Below, in pieces: positions 53,416-62,962 of a DNA stretch of 64,000 nt. A program made the translations under genes and the position numbers. Below the pieces are notes generated by a model. That model did not search any database. It worked only from the letters and a program-made list of their open reading frames with translations, and was not told where the DNA came from. How positions within the stretch are numbered: position 1 is the stretch's first letter; each line of letters opens with the position of its first letter. This DNA comes from DASCOT01 sp965197275 (lineage in GTDB: Bacteria; Acidobacteriota; UBA890; WLXD01), in NCBI GenBank assembly GCA_965197275.1, contig CBDAMQ010000018.1, positions 39,148 through 103,147 of the forward strand, in the 5' to 3' direction.

Positions 53416-54202
53416 ATGGCGGCCGCCTTGACGATCCCGGTGGCGCTGCCGCCAGCGCCCCGCCGGAGCCGCCCCGGTCGGTTGCTACTTATCGTTGTGG
53501 TCGTTCTCGCCGTTGCCCCCACGGATCGCGCCTGGGGTCGGCCCGCGATGTCGGCTGGCCAGCAGGAGACGGCGAGCGAGCCGTCTGACCTGAGCCCGGC
53601 AGCTGATCGGTCCAGCGCCGGTGGACAGGAAGGCGACGATGGTCGCCGCACGCTGGCGCGGTTGCCGGAGAATATCGGCCGCGGCGTTGTCAGCGTCTTC
53701 TCGTTCGACACGCTGTTGCCGACGCTTGTCGGTCTGGCGGCGACAGGCGCCGCGCGGCCTCTTGCTCGGTGGGCGTGCCGCGGGCGCCGGGAGCTTTCGC
53801 GACGCCAGCTACGACCTCTTCACTGCGACGACGGTGAACTTCCTCTATACCGAGGCGCTCAAGCAAACCATCGATCGGACGCGTCCCAATGGCGACGACA
53901 ACAAGTCGTTCCCGTCCGGCCACACATCGAACGCCTTCACATGGGCGACCGTCGTCGACCACCACTACGGCAAGAAGCTCGGCCTGCCGATGTATGCCCT
54001 CGCTACCTTCGTGGCGGGCTCGCGCATTCATCGTGGCAGTCACTTTCTCAGCGACGTCGTCGCGGGTGCCGCGGTGGGCTTCATCACCGGCCGAGCGGTA
54101 GTGCGCTCGGCAGATGCGCCGCAGGGGGAACGCAGTTGGACTCTGGTTCCGGCGGTCGGGCCCCGCGGTCAGCGCGGCATGCTCGTGGTGATGGCCTTCT
54201 AG
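53416..54202 (+). CDS. PAP2-family membrane-associated phosphatase (frameshifted)
   Basis: The frame from ATG 53416 has a signal-like hydrophobic stretch (L-L-L-I-V-V-V-V-L-A-V-A) and a linker. From about 53775 the next frame carries all three acid-phosphatase motifs: K-Q-T-I-D-R-T-R-P, F-P-S-G-H-T-S and S-R-I-H-R-G-S-H-F-L-S-D. Together these give about 261 residues, with one extra base at 53745-53775. PAP2 enzymes dephosphorylate lipid phosphates such as undecaprenyl pyrophosphate. Its TAG stop and that of the convergent permease share the palindrome CTAG. Confidence 0.75.
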
Positions 54203-56353
54203 AGCGAGTCGGTCTGGAAGATCTCTAACGGTGGGGTCCGGGCCACCCGGCGGGCCGGAGCAAGCGTCGCGACCACGCTGGTGGTGAGCACGATCAGCGC
54301 CCCGCCGACCAGCACGAAGGGATCGGTCGCGCCAACGCCGTGCAGCCGGCTACGCAGCAAGTGATGCAGGAGGGGGTAGGCGCTCTCATCGCGCCGGCGA
54401 TCCCCCAGAGCGCCGTGCGCAGGCCGGCGGTCAGATGGCGCGCCGGACGTCGCGGCGGGTTGCGCCCACTGCCTTGCGGATCGCCATCTCTCGGCGGCGG
54501 CGCTGCGCCTCGATGGCCAGGGTCGCGTAGGTGCCCACTGCCATCAACGCCAGGCCGAGCACCCCGAACCCCGACGCGAACGCTGCGGCGGTACGGTGGG
54601 GCCCCAGGCTCTGGACGACCCGCGACGACATGGTCGACACGTTGACCGACTGTAGGTCTGCATCCAGGCTGCTGACGGTGCCTCGGATCGCGACCTGCAT
54701 CGCCTCGGCGGTGCTGTCGGCGCGGAGGACGTAGGTACCTCCCTCGAGCGGGAGATGGCTGCTGGAAAGGTAGATCGTCGGCTCGGGTGGTACCGCCAGC
54801 GAGGCCTCCCGAACGTTCTAAACCACGCCGGCTACCTCCCAGCTCGTCCCCGGTGGGTTGATGCGACTGCGCCACCCGACCTGCAGCTGCTCGCCGAGCG
54901 GGTCGACGGCGCCGAAGCCGGCCGCGACCAGCGCCTCGTTGAGCCAGGCCAGGCGTGGGGTGTCGACCCCGTCGGCCCACCCGGGCGCCCGTCCCCTTAC
55001 GACGGGAATGCGCAACGCCTCCAGATAGCCGGGCGAGATCACGTTGATCCGTACCCGGGCGCGGTCGGTCTCGCGCTCCGCCTCCCCATCCGGCGCGAAC
55101 CAGGTCTGCATCCTGCGCCCGCCCAGCGGCAACGCGGCGACGAAGCCGACGTCTCGGACTCCCGGAAGCTCGTCGAGCGCCCCAGCCAGAGCCTCGTGGA
55201 ACGCGATGATCTTTTCCTCGGTGTCGTATCGAGCCTCCGGTATCCCGATGCCAAAGCGCAGCACGTTATCGACGACGAACCCCGGATCTACCGCTGCGGT
55301 CGATACAAACCCCCGCAGCAGGAGGCCGGCCGCCAGCACGAGCGCGAGCGAGATTCCTGTCTGCGCCGACAGCAGCAGCCCGACGAGTCCGGGTGCCGGC
55401 GAGCGATCCTGGGGCGCCGACCGCGAGCAGCGAGTGGGCATCGCGGCGGGCCAGCACGGTAACGGGCACCGCTGATGCGGTCATTGCAGCGCCGGTGCAT
55501 ACTGCCGCCGCCAACAGCAGCGCCGTAGGATCGAGCCGCGGGGCTACAGCCTCGAAGGGGCGCAGGTTAGAGGTCGCGATCGAGCGGTATCAACGCGTCG
55601 GGTGAGCGTCCGCTAGTCGGATACCAGAACGAGCTGCTGAGCACCCCGACCACGGTGTAGGCCTCTTCGTTGAGCATCGAGCTGCGGCCGATGGCGGCAT
55701 GCTCTTCACCGAAGAGGCGTCGCGCCACCGCCGCTGACGGGACCGCCAGACGGGTCCCGGCACGCTCCTCAGCGGCGTTGGAGCCGACCCATTCCCGAAC
55801 GACGCAGCCAGTCCGATACCGTGGAGCGTGGCACACACACTCGCTGGCTGATCTGCCAGGCCGTCAACTTGTGGCGACGCAGCCGCTGGATCCTGCGCAC
55901 CGTCCGGGGAGTCGTTTGATGCGGACACCGGTGCGGTCGGCTGCTGAACATACGGCCGCGCAGGATCGCTACACCGAGCACTGCTGGCAGGTCGCCGCTG
56001 GTCATCGCCACACTGGCGACGAACGATTCAGCCGTGGCCGTATCGGCCGTGGCCAGGTAGGTTCGAGCGCTGTACCCGGCGAGGCTGGCGAACGATTGCC
56101 CCCGCCCCCGCGTCCTCCAGTCGTCGAGCGTCAGCAGGGCGACGCGTGTTCGCGCACCGTTCGCCGTGGTCTCGTGCAGGGTGACCAGTCGGTCCGGATC
56201 GTCGAACGGCAGCGGTTGCCAAAGCACGGTGTCGATGGCAGAGAACATCGCCGTCACCATGCCGGTGCCGAGAGCGAGCACCGCAATCGTCGCGTTGCTG
56301 GACGCCGAGTGAGTGCAGAGCCGGCGCCAGGGTGTCGGCAGACGCAGCGTCAT
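54199..56353 (-). pseudogene. decayed ADOP/MacB-type ABC permease interrupted by an IS481 fragment
   Basis: Pieces in order on the minus strand: a MacB periplasmic-domain start (I-D-T-V-L-W-Q-P-L-P-F-D-D-P, 56353 to about 55935); an IS fragment; the rest of that domain (A-R-R-L-F-G-E-E-H, about 55760-55567); a helix plus second periplasmic domain (L-A-A-G-L-L-L-R-G-F onward, 55441-54818); an FtsX region ending R-E-M-A-I-R-K-A-V-G-A-T (54700-54431); and a last segment P-A-R-R-V-A-R-T-P-P-L-E-I-F-Q ending at TAG 54199. Several frameshifts and stops separate them. Such permeases export or sense lipids, peptides or antibiotics. This copy is dead. Confidence 0.75.
55765..55935 (-). mobile_element. 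IS481-family transposase fragment inside the permease gene
   Basis: About 55 residues (S-S-R-P-H-R-C-P onward, then I-Q-R-L-R-R-H-K-L-T-A and V-P-R-S-T-V-S-D-W-L-R-R-S-G-M) match the N-terminal helix-turn-helix and linker of IS481-type transposases. The DDE catalytic core is absent. It is flanked on both sides by parts of the same MacB domain, so it entered that gene and was then trimmed. It replaces about 30-40 bases of the permease. Confidence 0.65.
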
Positions 56354-56640
56354 TCGGTCGGGGCAGCGCGCGCGAAGAGCTCATAGCCGTCGCGCCGCAG
56401 CCGTAGCTCGAACCCTGCAGGTGGATCCAGACGGTTGCGCTCGCTGCTATCGGAAACGCGCAACACGACGCCGACGACCTCCCAGCGGTCCAGAACCCAA
56501 TCGAGCTGGTCGGCCGTCAACGGCGGGAAGACTGCGGCCCGGCCGGTGAGCCACGGGATCTCGAAGGCGAAATCGCTCACCAACACGCCCTCTGGCGGCA
56601 GGTGCTGCCGAATATCGGTTGCTGTTACAGTCGGACTCCC
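56350..56640 (-). pseudogene. C-terminal fragment of a membrane glycosyltransferase-like protein
   Basis: About 95 residues including R-Q-H-L-P-P-E-G-V-L-V-S-D-F-A-F-E-I-P-W-L-T-G-R-A and L-D-W-V-L-D-R-W-E-V. These resemble the soluble C-terminal domain of GT39/ArnT-like or other GT-C proteins. The membrane part is missing; sequence upstream changes at about 56640 to prophage material. It overlaps the start of the permease pseudogene by 4 bases (ATGA), so both were once in one operon. It marks one breakpoint of the prophage region. Confidence 0.5.
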
Positions 56641-56772
56641 CCCGCCGAAACGCCTTCGGTGCACGGCTGATCGAGTTCCCACGGTGGGGCGCAAGTACGC
56701 AAAGATGGGGGGGGGGTTCGTCGGCCGAGACCCCCCACGCCGCAACGCCCGAGCTACCCGCGCACGTAAAGA

Positions 56773-56930
56773 TGGCCCATGCTGCCATCGCCGATCATGG
56801 ACTTGTTCCCGACTTCGCCAAAGGTTCCGACCCCTTCGTCCGCCTGGTCGCCGCCGGCCACTCAATAGCCGCAGCCTGTGAGTCGCTGCACCCGGACGCA
56901 AAGCCCGGGTCGGCGTCCACCTCCGTCTTC
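56773..56930 (+). pseudogene. fragment resembling a phage terminase small subunit N-terminus
   Basis: The frame reads F-V-R-L-V-A-A-G-H-S-I-A-A-A-C-E-S-L-H-P-D-A, closely similar to A-F-I-R-L-V-A-A-G-E-S-I-T-A-A-W-L-T-L-D-P-D in the inverted gene at 57037-57712. It is an inverted partial second copy. No complete gene is present. Confidence 0.4.
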
Positions 56931-57036
56931 CCAGACAGACCCTCGTCGAGGGATCACCGGCCACTATCCCCTCGAGCCCACCCCCCGCGGGCCGGCCGGG
57001 TCCCCGGGGGTGAGAGATATCCGTCCCTCAGCCATT

Positions 57037-57712
57037 TCATTTGCGAAAACGAGGTGATGCTGGGAGACCTTGCCGGCCGGCACCTCGGTGATCGCGCGTG
57101 GGCGGGGGCACGACGCGGGGGCGGTGCGCGTGCGTGGGGTGCGCTACGCCGCGGGCTCGTCGTCGGGCTCGTTGTCGCGGTCGCGGAGCTGCGCCACCGG
57201 CGCCGATTCGGTGAGACGCAGCGGCCGGCGCCGCTCGACCGGGCTCCGAGCTCGGCAGCTGCGCGGCCATCTCGAGCAGCGCCCGGCCCGAGATCGCCAG
57301 GTCGGCGCGGAGGGTCGTCTCCACCTGCGAGTTCCTGGGCAGCCCGCCACGGTCCAGGACCTCCGCAGCCGCGCGGATGCGCTCCATCCGACTCCCCTAC
57401 TCCAGCGCCTCGGCCAGCGCCTCTATCGCCGTTGGCACCAGCTCGCGGGCATGCTCTCGCGGCGGAAGTCCGGCCCGGACCAACGCCAGACGAACTTTCG
57501 GATGGGCAACGAGCTCAGAGGCCGAGGAAAGCGGCTGCAGCCGGCGTCGAGTCTGGATCCAGGGTGAGCCAGGCGGCCGTGATCGACTCGCCAGCGGCGA
57601 CGAGGCGGATGAAGGCTCGGACCTTGGAGAGCTTTGGGTTGACACCGTAAACGGCGATGGCGCGCTGGAGCATCTTCGGCGAAGGGGTGCGTGGGGGGTC
57701 GAACTTAGCCAC
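57037..57712 (-). pseudogene. decayed phage terminase small subunit
   Basis: Three successive frames align to one small-terminase-like protein. Residues from 57712 carry the helix-turn-helix-like A-F-I-R-L-V-A-A-G-E-S-I-T-A-A-W. The next frame carries H-P-K-V-R-L-A-L-V-R-A-G and A-I-E-A-L-A-E-A-L-E (to 57397). From 57387 comes M-E-R-I-R-A-A-A-E-V-L-D-R-G-G-L-P-R-N-S-Q-V. The 3' end becomes low-complexity Arg-rich sequence. Small terminases recognise the packaging site. Two frameshifts make it inactive. Confidence 0.5.
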
Positions 57713-57816
57713 GGTGTGAGCCTCGCGCGCGTGTGGGGCTCATGAGTCGTTGCTCGGCTCCGTAGGCTGCGCGCCGCACACGGGCGCGGCCGGTGAGCCT
57801 GCGCATTCCAGGCAGC

Positions 57817-58534
57817 TCAACGGCGAGCACGTCCGGCGCTCGGCACGCTGGCTCCCCTGGTAGGCGGTCTCGGCAGCTGCTCGGGCGGCGCTCGGCGGCC
57901 GGCGACCCCCTTTTTCCCTGCCACCCCTGCTGATCGAGGCGCGTGTGTGTGTAGTACTCCTGTCAGACTGTCCCCCTTCGGGTCTTTATGTGTACCCAGA
58001 AACCTCCTGTGCCGCATGGGAAATTCAAGGATGCTCCTGTGCTGCATGGGGAACTCGATGATGCACCCTTGCGCGGGTTCGGGAGCCGGAGCGCCAGCTC
58101 GAGGACCTGGTGTAAAGCGCCGGCAGCGGTGCTCGAAGCGATCGGCTTCGCGTTCGATCCGGAGCCAGCCGAAGCGCACGGCGCGGTCGATCGCTGGCGC
58201 GCACCAGCGCGGCGTACCGACCAACGCGCGCAACGTCGAGGCTGGCACGTCGGGCCGCCCTTGACGGCACCGGGCAAGCGTATAGCCGACGAGGCGCAGG
58301 AATGCGCGAAGACCGGCCGTTCGTGATTCGCTCGAATTCGCGCGCCAGCGCGTCTTTGGTGCGCGCGCTGCGATGCCCGTCCAAAATTTCGTCCAGCTGC
58401 CCAAGGTGAGCGAGGTAGAAGGTTTCGTCGGCCGCGGCCGCGCGTTTCTCAAGGGGGGACGTCGACCACGGGATCCGTGGCGGGCGCCTTGAGCGGGGCG
58501 GCCTCCGCGACGCCGGCCGAAACAGCGGGCTCAT
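57817..58534 (-). pseudogene. phage-like hypothetical protein, frameshifted
   Basis: The first frame (58534 down to about 58330) gives E-T-F-Y-L-A-H-L-G-Q-L-D-E-I-L-D-G-H and A-L-A-R-E-F-E-R-I. The second continues A-F-L-R-L-V-G-Y-T-L-A-R-C and W-C-A-P-A-I-D-R-A-V-R-F-G-W-L, a winged-helix-like segment. A tandem near-repeat follows, C-I-I-E-F-P-M-Q-H-R-S / S-I-L-E-F-P-M-R-H-R-R. A DNA-binding or replication protein of the prophage is possible. No family is recognised. Confidence 0.35.
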
Positions 58535-58791
58535 CCGCGAGCTCGCCGACGTTGGCCGGGGTACTCGTGAGCTGCTAAAATGCGGTAAGGTTTGGAGCCG
58601 TCAGCGGTACTCGCCATCTTGTCCTCGGGCCAGTAGGTTGCCCAGCTGGCGCCGGTTGACGGTCGGCTATCCAGCTGATGCGCTAGGCGCGCGGCGGAGC
58701 CATCCCGCTCCGAGCTACCCTGAGATTTCAGCAGCGTCTCCAAAACGTCTCCAAAACCGGGGTTTACTGCCGTTGAAACCAGTCGACTCAA
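58531..58791 (-). CDS. hypothetical prophage-region protein
   Basis: An 86-residue frame with a polar sequence (G-F-G-D-V-L-E-T-L-L-K-S-Q-G-S-S) and no recognised motif. It overlaps the next downstream frame by 4 bases. It could be a genuine small phage gene or chance. It lies directly next to the displaced tRNA/tmRNA end, where an integrase or excisionase would be expected, but it resembles neither. Confidence 0.3.
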   Translation of the reverse strand: MSRLVSTAVNPGFGDVLETLLKSQGSSERDGSAARLAHQLDSRPSTGASWATYWPEDKMASTADGSKPYRILAAHEYPGQRRRARG

Positions 58792-58887
58792 GTCGACGAC
58801 CCGAGCCTCTGTAAACCTGTACCTGCCAATCAGAAACGGCGAAAGCCTTGCACCATCAACTAGTTACAGGTATCCGTTACAGCAGGT

Positions 58888-58912
58888 TCAATTCCCGCCG
58901 CCTCCACCTTGC
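58888..58912 (+). other. displaced 3' end of a tmRNA or tRNA gene (attachment-site remnant)
   Basis: GGTTCAATTCCCGCCGCCTCC followed by ACC has the T-loop and acceptor 3' strand of a structural RNA and is nearest to tmRNA ends in memory. No matching 5' part precedes it. Phages and islands that integrate into the 3' end of tmRNA or tRNA genes leave exactly such an orphan end at the far junction. The other junction is not in the window. Confidence 0.55.
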
Positions 58913-58915
58913 TGG

Positions 58916-59398
58916 TTATTCCATGCGTAGGGAGAGGGCGAGCAGGACGGCCGCTACAAGCGGAGCGATCGTGCGGACGTGGTTCATCCTCACCCACTCC
59001 TCGAGGTACGTCGCCCAGTAGGCGACCCCTGCCGCTGTATTCGGATCTAGACCGTCCAGGATGTTGTTGCGGGGCACGTGGTAGCCGCCCGTGACCACCA
59101 CCACACCCAAGATGTACAGAGCTCCGGCAACCAAGTGGTACCCGGATCCAGGGTCGCGAAGATACGTCGCCGCGTAGGTCATGAGAACGAGGCAAGCGGC
59201 GCCCGTGCCGAATAGCAGCAACATGAAAGGCGGCGTCGGTGCCTCCTTGTTGATCGCCTGCATGGCAGCCGCCCGTTGCTCCGGGGAAAGGCGCTTCAGC
59301 CCCTGCATGGTGAACGTCGAGAAGGTGAAAAACGCTCCGGCCGCAGTGGCCGCACCGACAGTGCAAATGATCGTCATCGTTTGAGCAAAGGAGCTCAT
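58916..59398 (-). CDS. DUF1772 (anthrone-oxygenase-like) membrane protein
   Basis: A 160-residue four-helix membrane protein of the DUF1772 family. Typical features are the first helix with G-A-F-F-T-F-S-T-F-T-M-Q-G-L, then the V-P-R-N-N and W-V-R-M-N-H-V-R-T motifs. Some eukaryotic relatives act as anthrone oxygenases; bacterial roles are unknown. Its start overlaps the stop of the upstream NmrA-like gene (ATGA), so they form a small operon. The gene is intact although it sits inside the rearranged prophage zone. Confidence 0.85.
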   Translation of the reverse strand: MSSFAQTMTIICTVGAATAAGAFFTFSTFTMQGLKRLSPEQRAAAMQAINKEAPTPPFMLLLFGTGAACLVLMTYAATYLRDPGSGYHLVAGALYILGVVVVTGGYHVPRNNILDGLDPNTAAGVAYWATYLEEWVRMNHVRTIAPLVAAVLLALSLRME

Positions 59399-59805
59399 GA
59401 GGCCTCTCCGGGGACGTTCCAGACGCCGGTTGCCGCCGCGTCGCGGGCATAGTCAGCGAAGTCACGAGGAGGACGGCCGAGAGCTCGGTACACACCGTCG
59501 GCAAGTTGCGCGTTCCGACCATCGAGCACCTCGGCGATCAGCTCTGAAAGGGGACTGGCCTCCTCTCGGGGCAACCCGTGTCGCACGAGCTCCGCAGCGT
59601 ATTCGCCCGGAGTCACCGGTACGTATCTGACCTCGCGCCCTCGCGCTGCGCCGATTTCGTCCGCCGCATCAGCGAGCGTAAGGAGGCGGGGACCCGTCAG
59701 CTCGTAAAGCTGCCCGATGTGGCGGTCGTCGGTCAGGGCGGCGAAGACGACGTCGGCGATATCGTCGGCATCCAAGAACGGCTCAGCCGTATCTCCGCCA
59801 GGCAT
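59395..59805 (-). pseudogene. NmrA-like NAD(P)-binding protein, N-terminus missing
   Basis: The 136 residues match the C-terminal half of NmrA/atypical SDR proteins: E-P-F-L-D-A-D-D-I-A-D-V-V, Y-E-L-T-G-P-R-L-L-T, then Y-A-A-E-L and a D-F-A-D-Y-A-R end. The Rossmann G-x-x-G-x-x-G start, about 130-150 residues, is absent. Sequence upstream of 59805 switches to phage terminase. The break is therefore a rearrangement junction. Relatives regulate or reduce with NADPH; this fragment is probably inactive. Confidence 0.7.
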
Positions 59806-59829
59806 GGCGAGTACGCCGTGGCGAACCGC

Positions 59830-61175
59830 GTCGCCTCACCGGCACGGCCTCACCAGTCGGGCCAGCCACCGATCGCGTGCTCGCCGGCTTCCGGCGCTCC
59901 GGAGCGGATCGCGGCCGCGATGGACAGGTTCTCTCGTCGTACCTCGAGCGCAGACGATCGTGGTCGCCTCGTCGCTCGGGCAGGCGCGCATCGCGTTCTC
60001 GCACGCGATCTGGTTCCTGCGGCCGTTCATGCAAAACACGAAAGCGGTGGCGCGTGATCGAAAACTCTCACGACTGCCGCATCGAGGACCGCAAGACGGG
60101 AGCCACTCTGCGCGCGATCGGGTCGGATCCGCGCAAGGCGCACGGGTTGGCGCCGGTGCTGGTGATCGCCGACGAGCCGGCGAAGTGGAAGTCGAACGAC
60201 GGGGCGAGGATGTACGCGGCGCTGGTGACGGGGCTCGGCAAGCATTCGGTGAGCAAGCTGATCGCGATCGGGACAGGCCGGAGGACCCGCATCACTGGTT
60301 CGCGAAAATGCTCCGCGGCGGTCCGGGAATCTACGCGCAGATCCACGCTGCCTCTGATGGCAGCTCCGACCTCGAGGCGGGGTCGATCAAGGCTGCGAAT
60401 CCGGCGCTGCCGCACATGCCGGCGCTGGCCGAGACGATAGAGCGCGAAAAGAAGGTGGCTCGAGAGCAGGGCGGGACGGCGCTGACGCGGTGGCGGGCGC
60501 TGCGGCTGAACCGCGGGACCGCCGAGGTCATGGACGTGGAGAAGAGCGTGAGCCTCGAGAACTGGCGGGCGTGCGTGGTGAAGCGCGACAAGATGCCGCC
60601 GCCAGAGGGCCCGATCTCGATCGGCTTCGACCTGGGAGGGTCGGCGAGCAGGACCGCGTTCGCGGTGTACTGGCCGGAGACGGGTCGGTTCGAGGTATTC
60701 GGTGCCTTCGGTGCGGATCCGGACGTTGAGCGCCGCGGCCGGGAGGACGAGGTCGGCCACAGGTACGTGAACATGGCTGCCCGCGGCGAGATCCGGACCT
60801 ATCCCGGGAAGGTGACGCCGGTGGGCTGTTTCTGGAGGACATGGCCAGGCGCCTCGAGGGGCACGAGGTAATCGGTGCAGTGGCCGACCGGTACCGGCGA
60901 GCCGAGGGCGAGCAGTCTCTCGCGGGCCGCGGGTGCGGAGTGGAACGTCGAGTGGCGCGCCTCCGGAGCTGGCATGCACGGCTCCGCTGATATCCGTGGG
61001 TTCCGGGCCGAGGTCCTCGAGGCGCACCTGCGAGTGGGCCCGTCGCTGCTCATGGAGTCGGCGATCTTCGAGGCGGAGGTCGGCCGCGACACGAACGGCA
61101 ACCCACGTCTGGACAGGCGCCGCCACCGTGGACGCATCGACGCGCTACAGGCCGCGGTGCTGGCCGTGGGGATCG
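59830..61175 (+). pseudogene. decayed phage terminase large subunit
   Basis: Fragments in alternating frames assemble into a TerL. V-V-A-S-S-L-G-Q-A-R-I-A-F follows a lost Walker A. L-V-I-A-D-E-P-A-K-W is the Walker B and catalytic Glu. L-I-A-I-G-T-G is the coupling motif. Then comes I-G-F-D-L-G-G-S-A-S-R-T-A-F, the first acidic residue of the nuclease domain, and the tail M-E-S-A-I-F-E-A-E-V and R-I-D-A-L-Q-A-A-V-L-A-V-G. At least three frameshifts and loss of the N-terminus make it inactive. The motor normally packages phage DNA. Confidence 0.75.
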
Positions 61176-61179
61176 GTCG

Positions 61180-62085
61180 CCGATACCGCCTTCCTAGGGC
61201 TGGAGGCGAGTCTCGGCGAGTACATCGAACGCATGGCGAGGTGTTCCGCGACGTGCGCCGGGTGCTGCGAGACGACGGCACGCTGTGGCTGAACATGAGC
61301 GATTCCTACGTCGGGAATCGCCGCGGCTCAGAAGGCGACTCTGTAGGTATCGATGGAAGCCGCCACAATCAAGCCGAGAGCCGAGACCCGTCTCGCGCCG
61401 GCGTGACCGCGCACTATGCCCGCGCTCAGACCGTCGCGTCGGCAGGCTCAAGACGAAGGATCTGATCGGGCTGCCGTGGCGCGTCGCTTTCGCGCTCTAG
61501 GAAGACGGCTGGTGGCTGCGCGCCGACAACATCTGGCACAAGCCCAACCCCATGCCCGAGTCGGTGCGCGATCGCACCACCCGTGCCCACGATTACGTTT
61601 TTCACTTGAGCAAGTCGGCAGCACTACTTCTACGATGCCGAGGCGATCAAGGTGGCCGTGACTGGCGGGGCTCACGCTCGCGGCTCCGGGGTTCACCCGA
61701 AGGCCAAGCACCCGTCAGGCTGGGACTTCACGGCCTCGTGGCCACCGAGAACGTCTTGGGCGCTATCCGCGGCCGAAGCAGAACGAGTCGTTCTCGGGAG
61801 CGATAAAGGAGCTTGTAGCGAACCGCAACAAGCGCTCCGTGTGGAGCATCCCCACCGAGCCCTACCCGGAGGCGCGTTTCGCCACCTTTCCCACGAACCT
61901 GGTGGAGCCGTGCGTGCTGGCGGGGAGCCTCGAAGGCGGGACCGTGCTCGATCCTTTCTGCGGCTCCGGCACAACCGGCGTCGTCGCCCTGCGTGCCGGT
62001 CGGTAGTTTGTCGGTATTGAGCTCAACCCCGAATACGTCGAGATGGCGCGGCGACGCATCGCCCAGGACGCGCCTCTGTTGAACT
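61180..62085 (+). pseudogene. decayed DNA methyltransferase (N6-adenine/N4-cytosine type)
   Basis: The pieces read L-G-L-E-A-S-L-G-E-Y-I-E-R-M, then V-L-R-D-D-G-T-L-W-L-N-M-S-D-S-Y, W-R-V-A-F-A-L-stop-E-D-G-W-W-L-R-A-D-N-I-W-H-K-P-N-P-M-P-E-S, a target-recognition part, and L-D-P-F-C-G-S-G-T-T-G-V-V-A-L (SAM motif I). That is followed by G-R-stop-F-V-G-I-E-L-N-P-E-Y. The D/S-P-P-Y catalytic block at the N-terminus is lost. Four frameshifts of both signs and two TAG codons occur. It belongs to the prophage next to TerL. Confidence 0.7.
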
Positions 62086-62158
62086 GCGAGGCCCCCGAGC
62101 TACTAGCGCGCGAAACGGCGCAGGAGGCGACCAGTGAGCTTGTGGCATCATCACCTGA

Positions 62159-62232
<74 letters not shown>

Positions 62233-62236
62233 CTTC

Positions 62237-62293
62237 CAGAAAGCCCCGGTGGCGCAGCGATTTATTCCCCGTGCTCGTCACCGGGGCTTTCTG
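62237..62293 (+). terminator. hairpin after the tRNA
   Basis: CAGAAAGCCCCGGTG at 62237-62251 pairs perfectly with CACCGGGGCTTTCTG at 62279-62293 (15 bp, 27-base loop). The 3' arm ends in a short T run (CTTT), so it fits a terminator or processing stem for the tRNA transcript. Confidence 0.7.
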
Positions 62294-62546
62294 CGTCCAG
62301 CCGAAATGCCATGTACATGCCACAATTCGGCTCCTCTCGGAAATGGTTCCCTCGAATGAATGACGGTGGTGCGTCCCATGAAGCAGAGAGCGTCGAGCCT
62401 GCGGGGGCCCGTTGAGCAACGCAAGAAGAGGGCGGATTCTGGACGCCACAGCTGTTACGAGTTGGTGCAGTTTGAGTTCGGTTCAGCGACAATGCAGCGA
62501 CGACTGTGGCGAAAAAAGAGCTGCGGGAGACCGACGGGTCCTACAC

Positions 62547-62595
62547 ACTGAATCGTAATCAGCAGGTTCGTGGCTCAAATCGCCGCTCCGGCTCT
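62547..62595 (+). other. degenerate tRNA-Thr(CGT)-like 3' half
   Basis: The stretch CTGA-ATCGTAA-TCAG forms an anticodon arm with T33 and anticodon CGT. It is followed by a variable loop, a T-loop-like segment with a poorly paired stem and a CTCCGGCTCT end, as in threonine tRNAs. No matching 5' acceptor or D-arm precedes it. It is probably a remnant left by an integrated element. Confidence 0.4.
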
Positions 62596-62599
62596 TTGT

Positions 62600-62632
62600 A
62601 AGCCCCGCAGGATCGAATATCTTGCGGGGCTT
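62600..62632 (+). terminator. intrinsic-terminator-like hairpin
   Basis: AAGCCCCGCA at 62600-62609 pairs perfectly with TGCGGGGCTT at 62623-62632 with a 13-base loop. It directly follows the degenerate tRNA-Thr segment, the position expected of a tRNA terminator. Confidence 0.7.
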
Positions 62633-62962
62633 CATCTGCTTGTCCGTCCAGAGCGGCGTAAATCGAGTGATCATAGAGTGACCATGCGGACAGGTTTCGC
62701 TGTTGTTTTCAGCGCCCCTAGAAGGCTTGCGCGCTCATCGCGGGGCACTCACCTAGCCGCAAACTCACCGCCTTTATTCGATCGGTGCTAGCCGTCGCCG
62801 ACGCGGCTCACGCGCTCGGCAAGGTCGCGTCCTGGCCCCGCTGCTCGGTGCCTTCGTGCGCCAGCCACCGTTGTATTGGCTGCGCGATTCAGCAAGGATG
62901 GCTGATCACACGAAATGCGGTCAAATACTAGTCATCCAGCGCACGGAGGCGGAGTCGAACTC

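Noticed and set aside
56707..56716. Run of ten G residues
   Set aside because: Considered as a phase-variation tract, but it lies in non-coding prophage debris with no gene to switch.
58860..59522. Minus-strand frame starting near the RNA remnant, ending E-A-A-G-I-E-P-A-V-T-D-T
   Set aside because: Its end is the antisense translation of a tRNA/tmRNA 3' end and its body is a shadow of the DUF1772 gene.
61500..61990. Amber recoding as the explanation of the methylase stops
   Set aside because: Frameshifts of both signs and loss of the catalytic N-terminus show ordinary decay. Kept only as a low-weight question.
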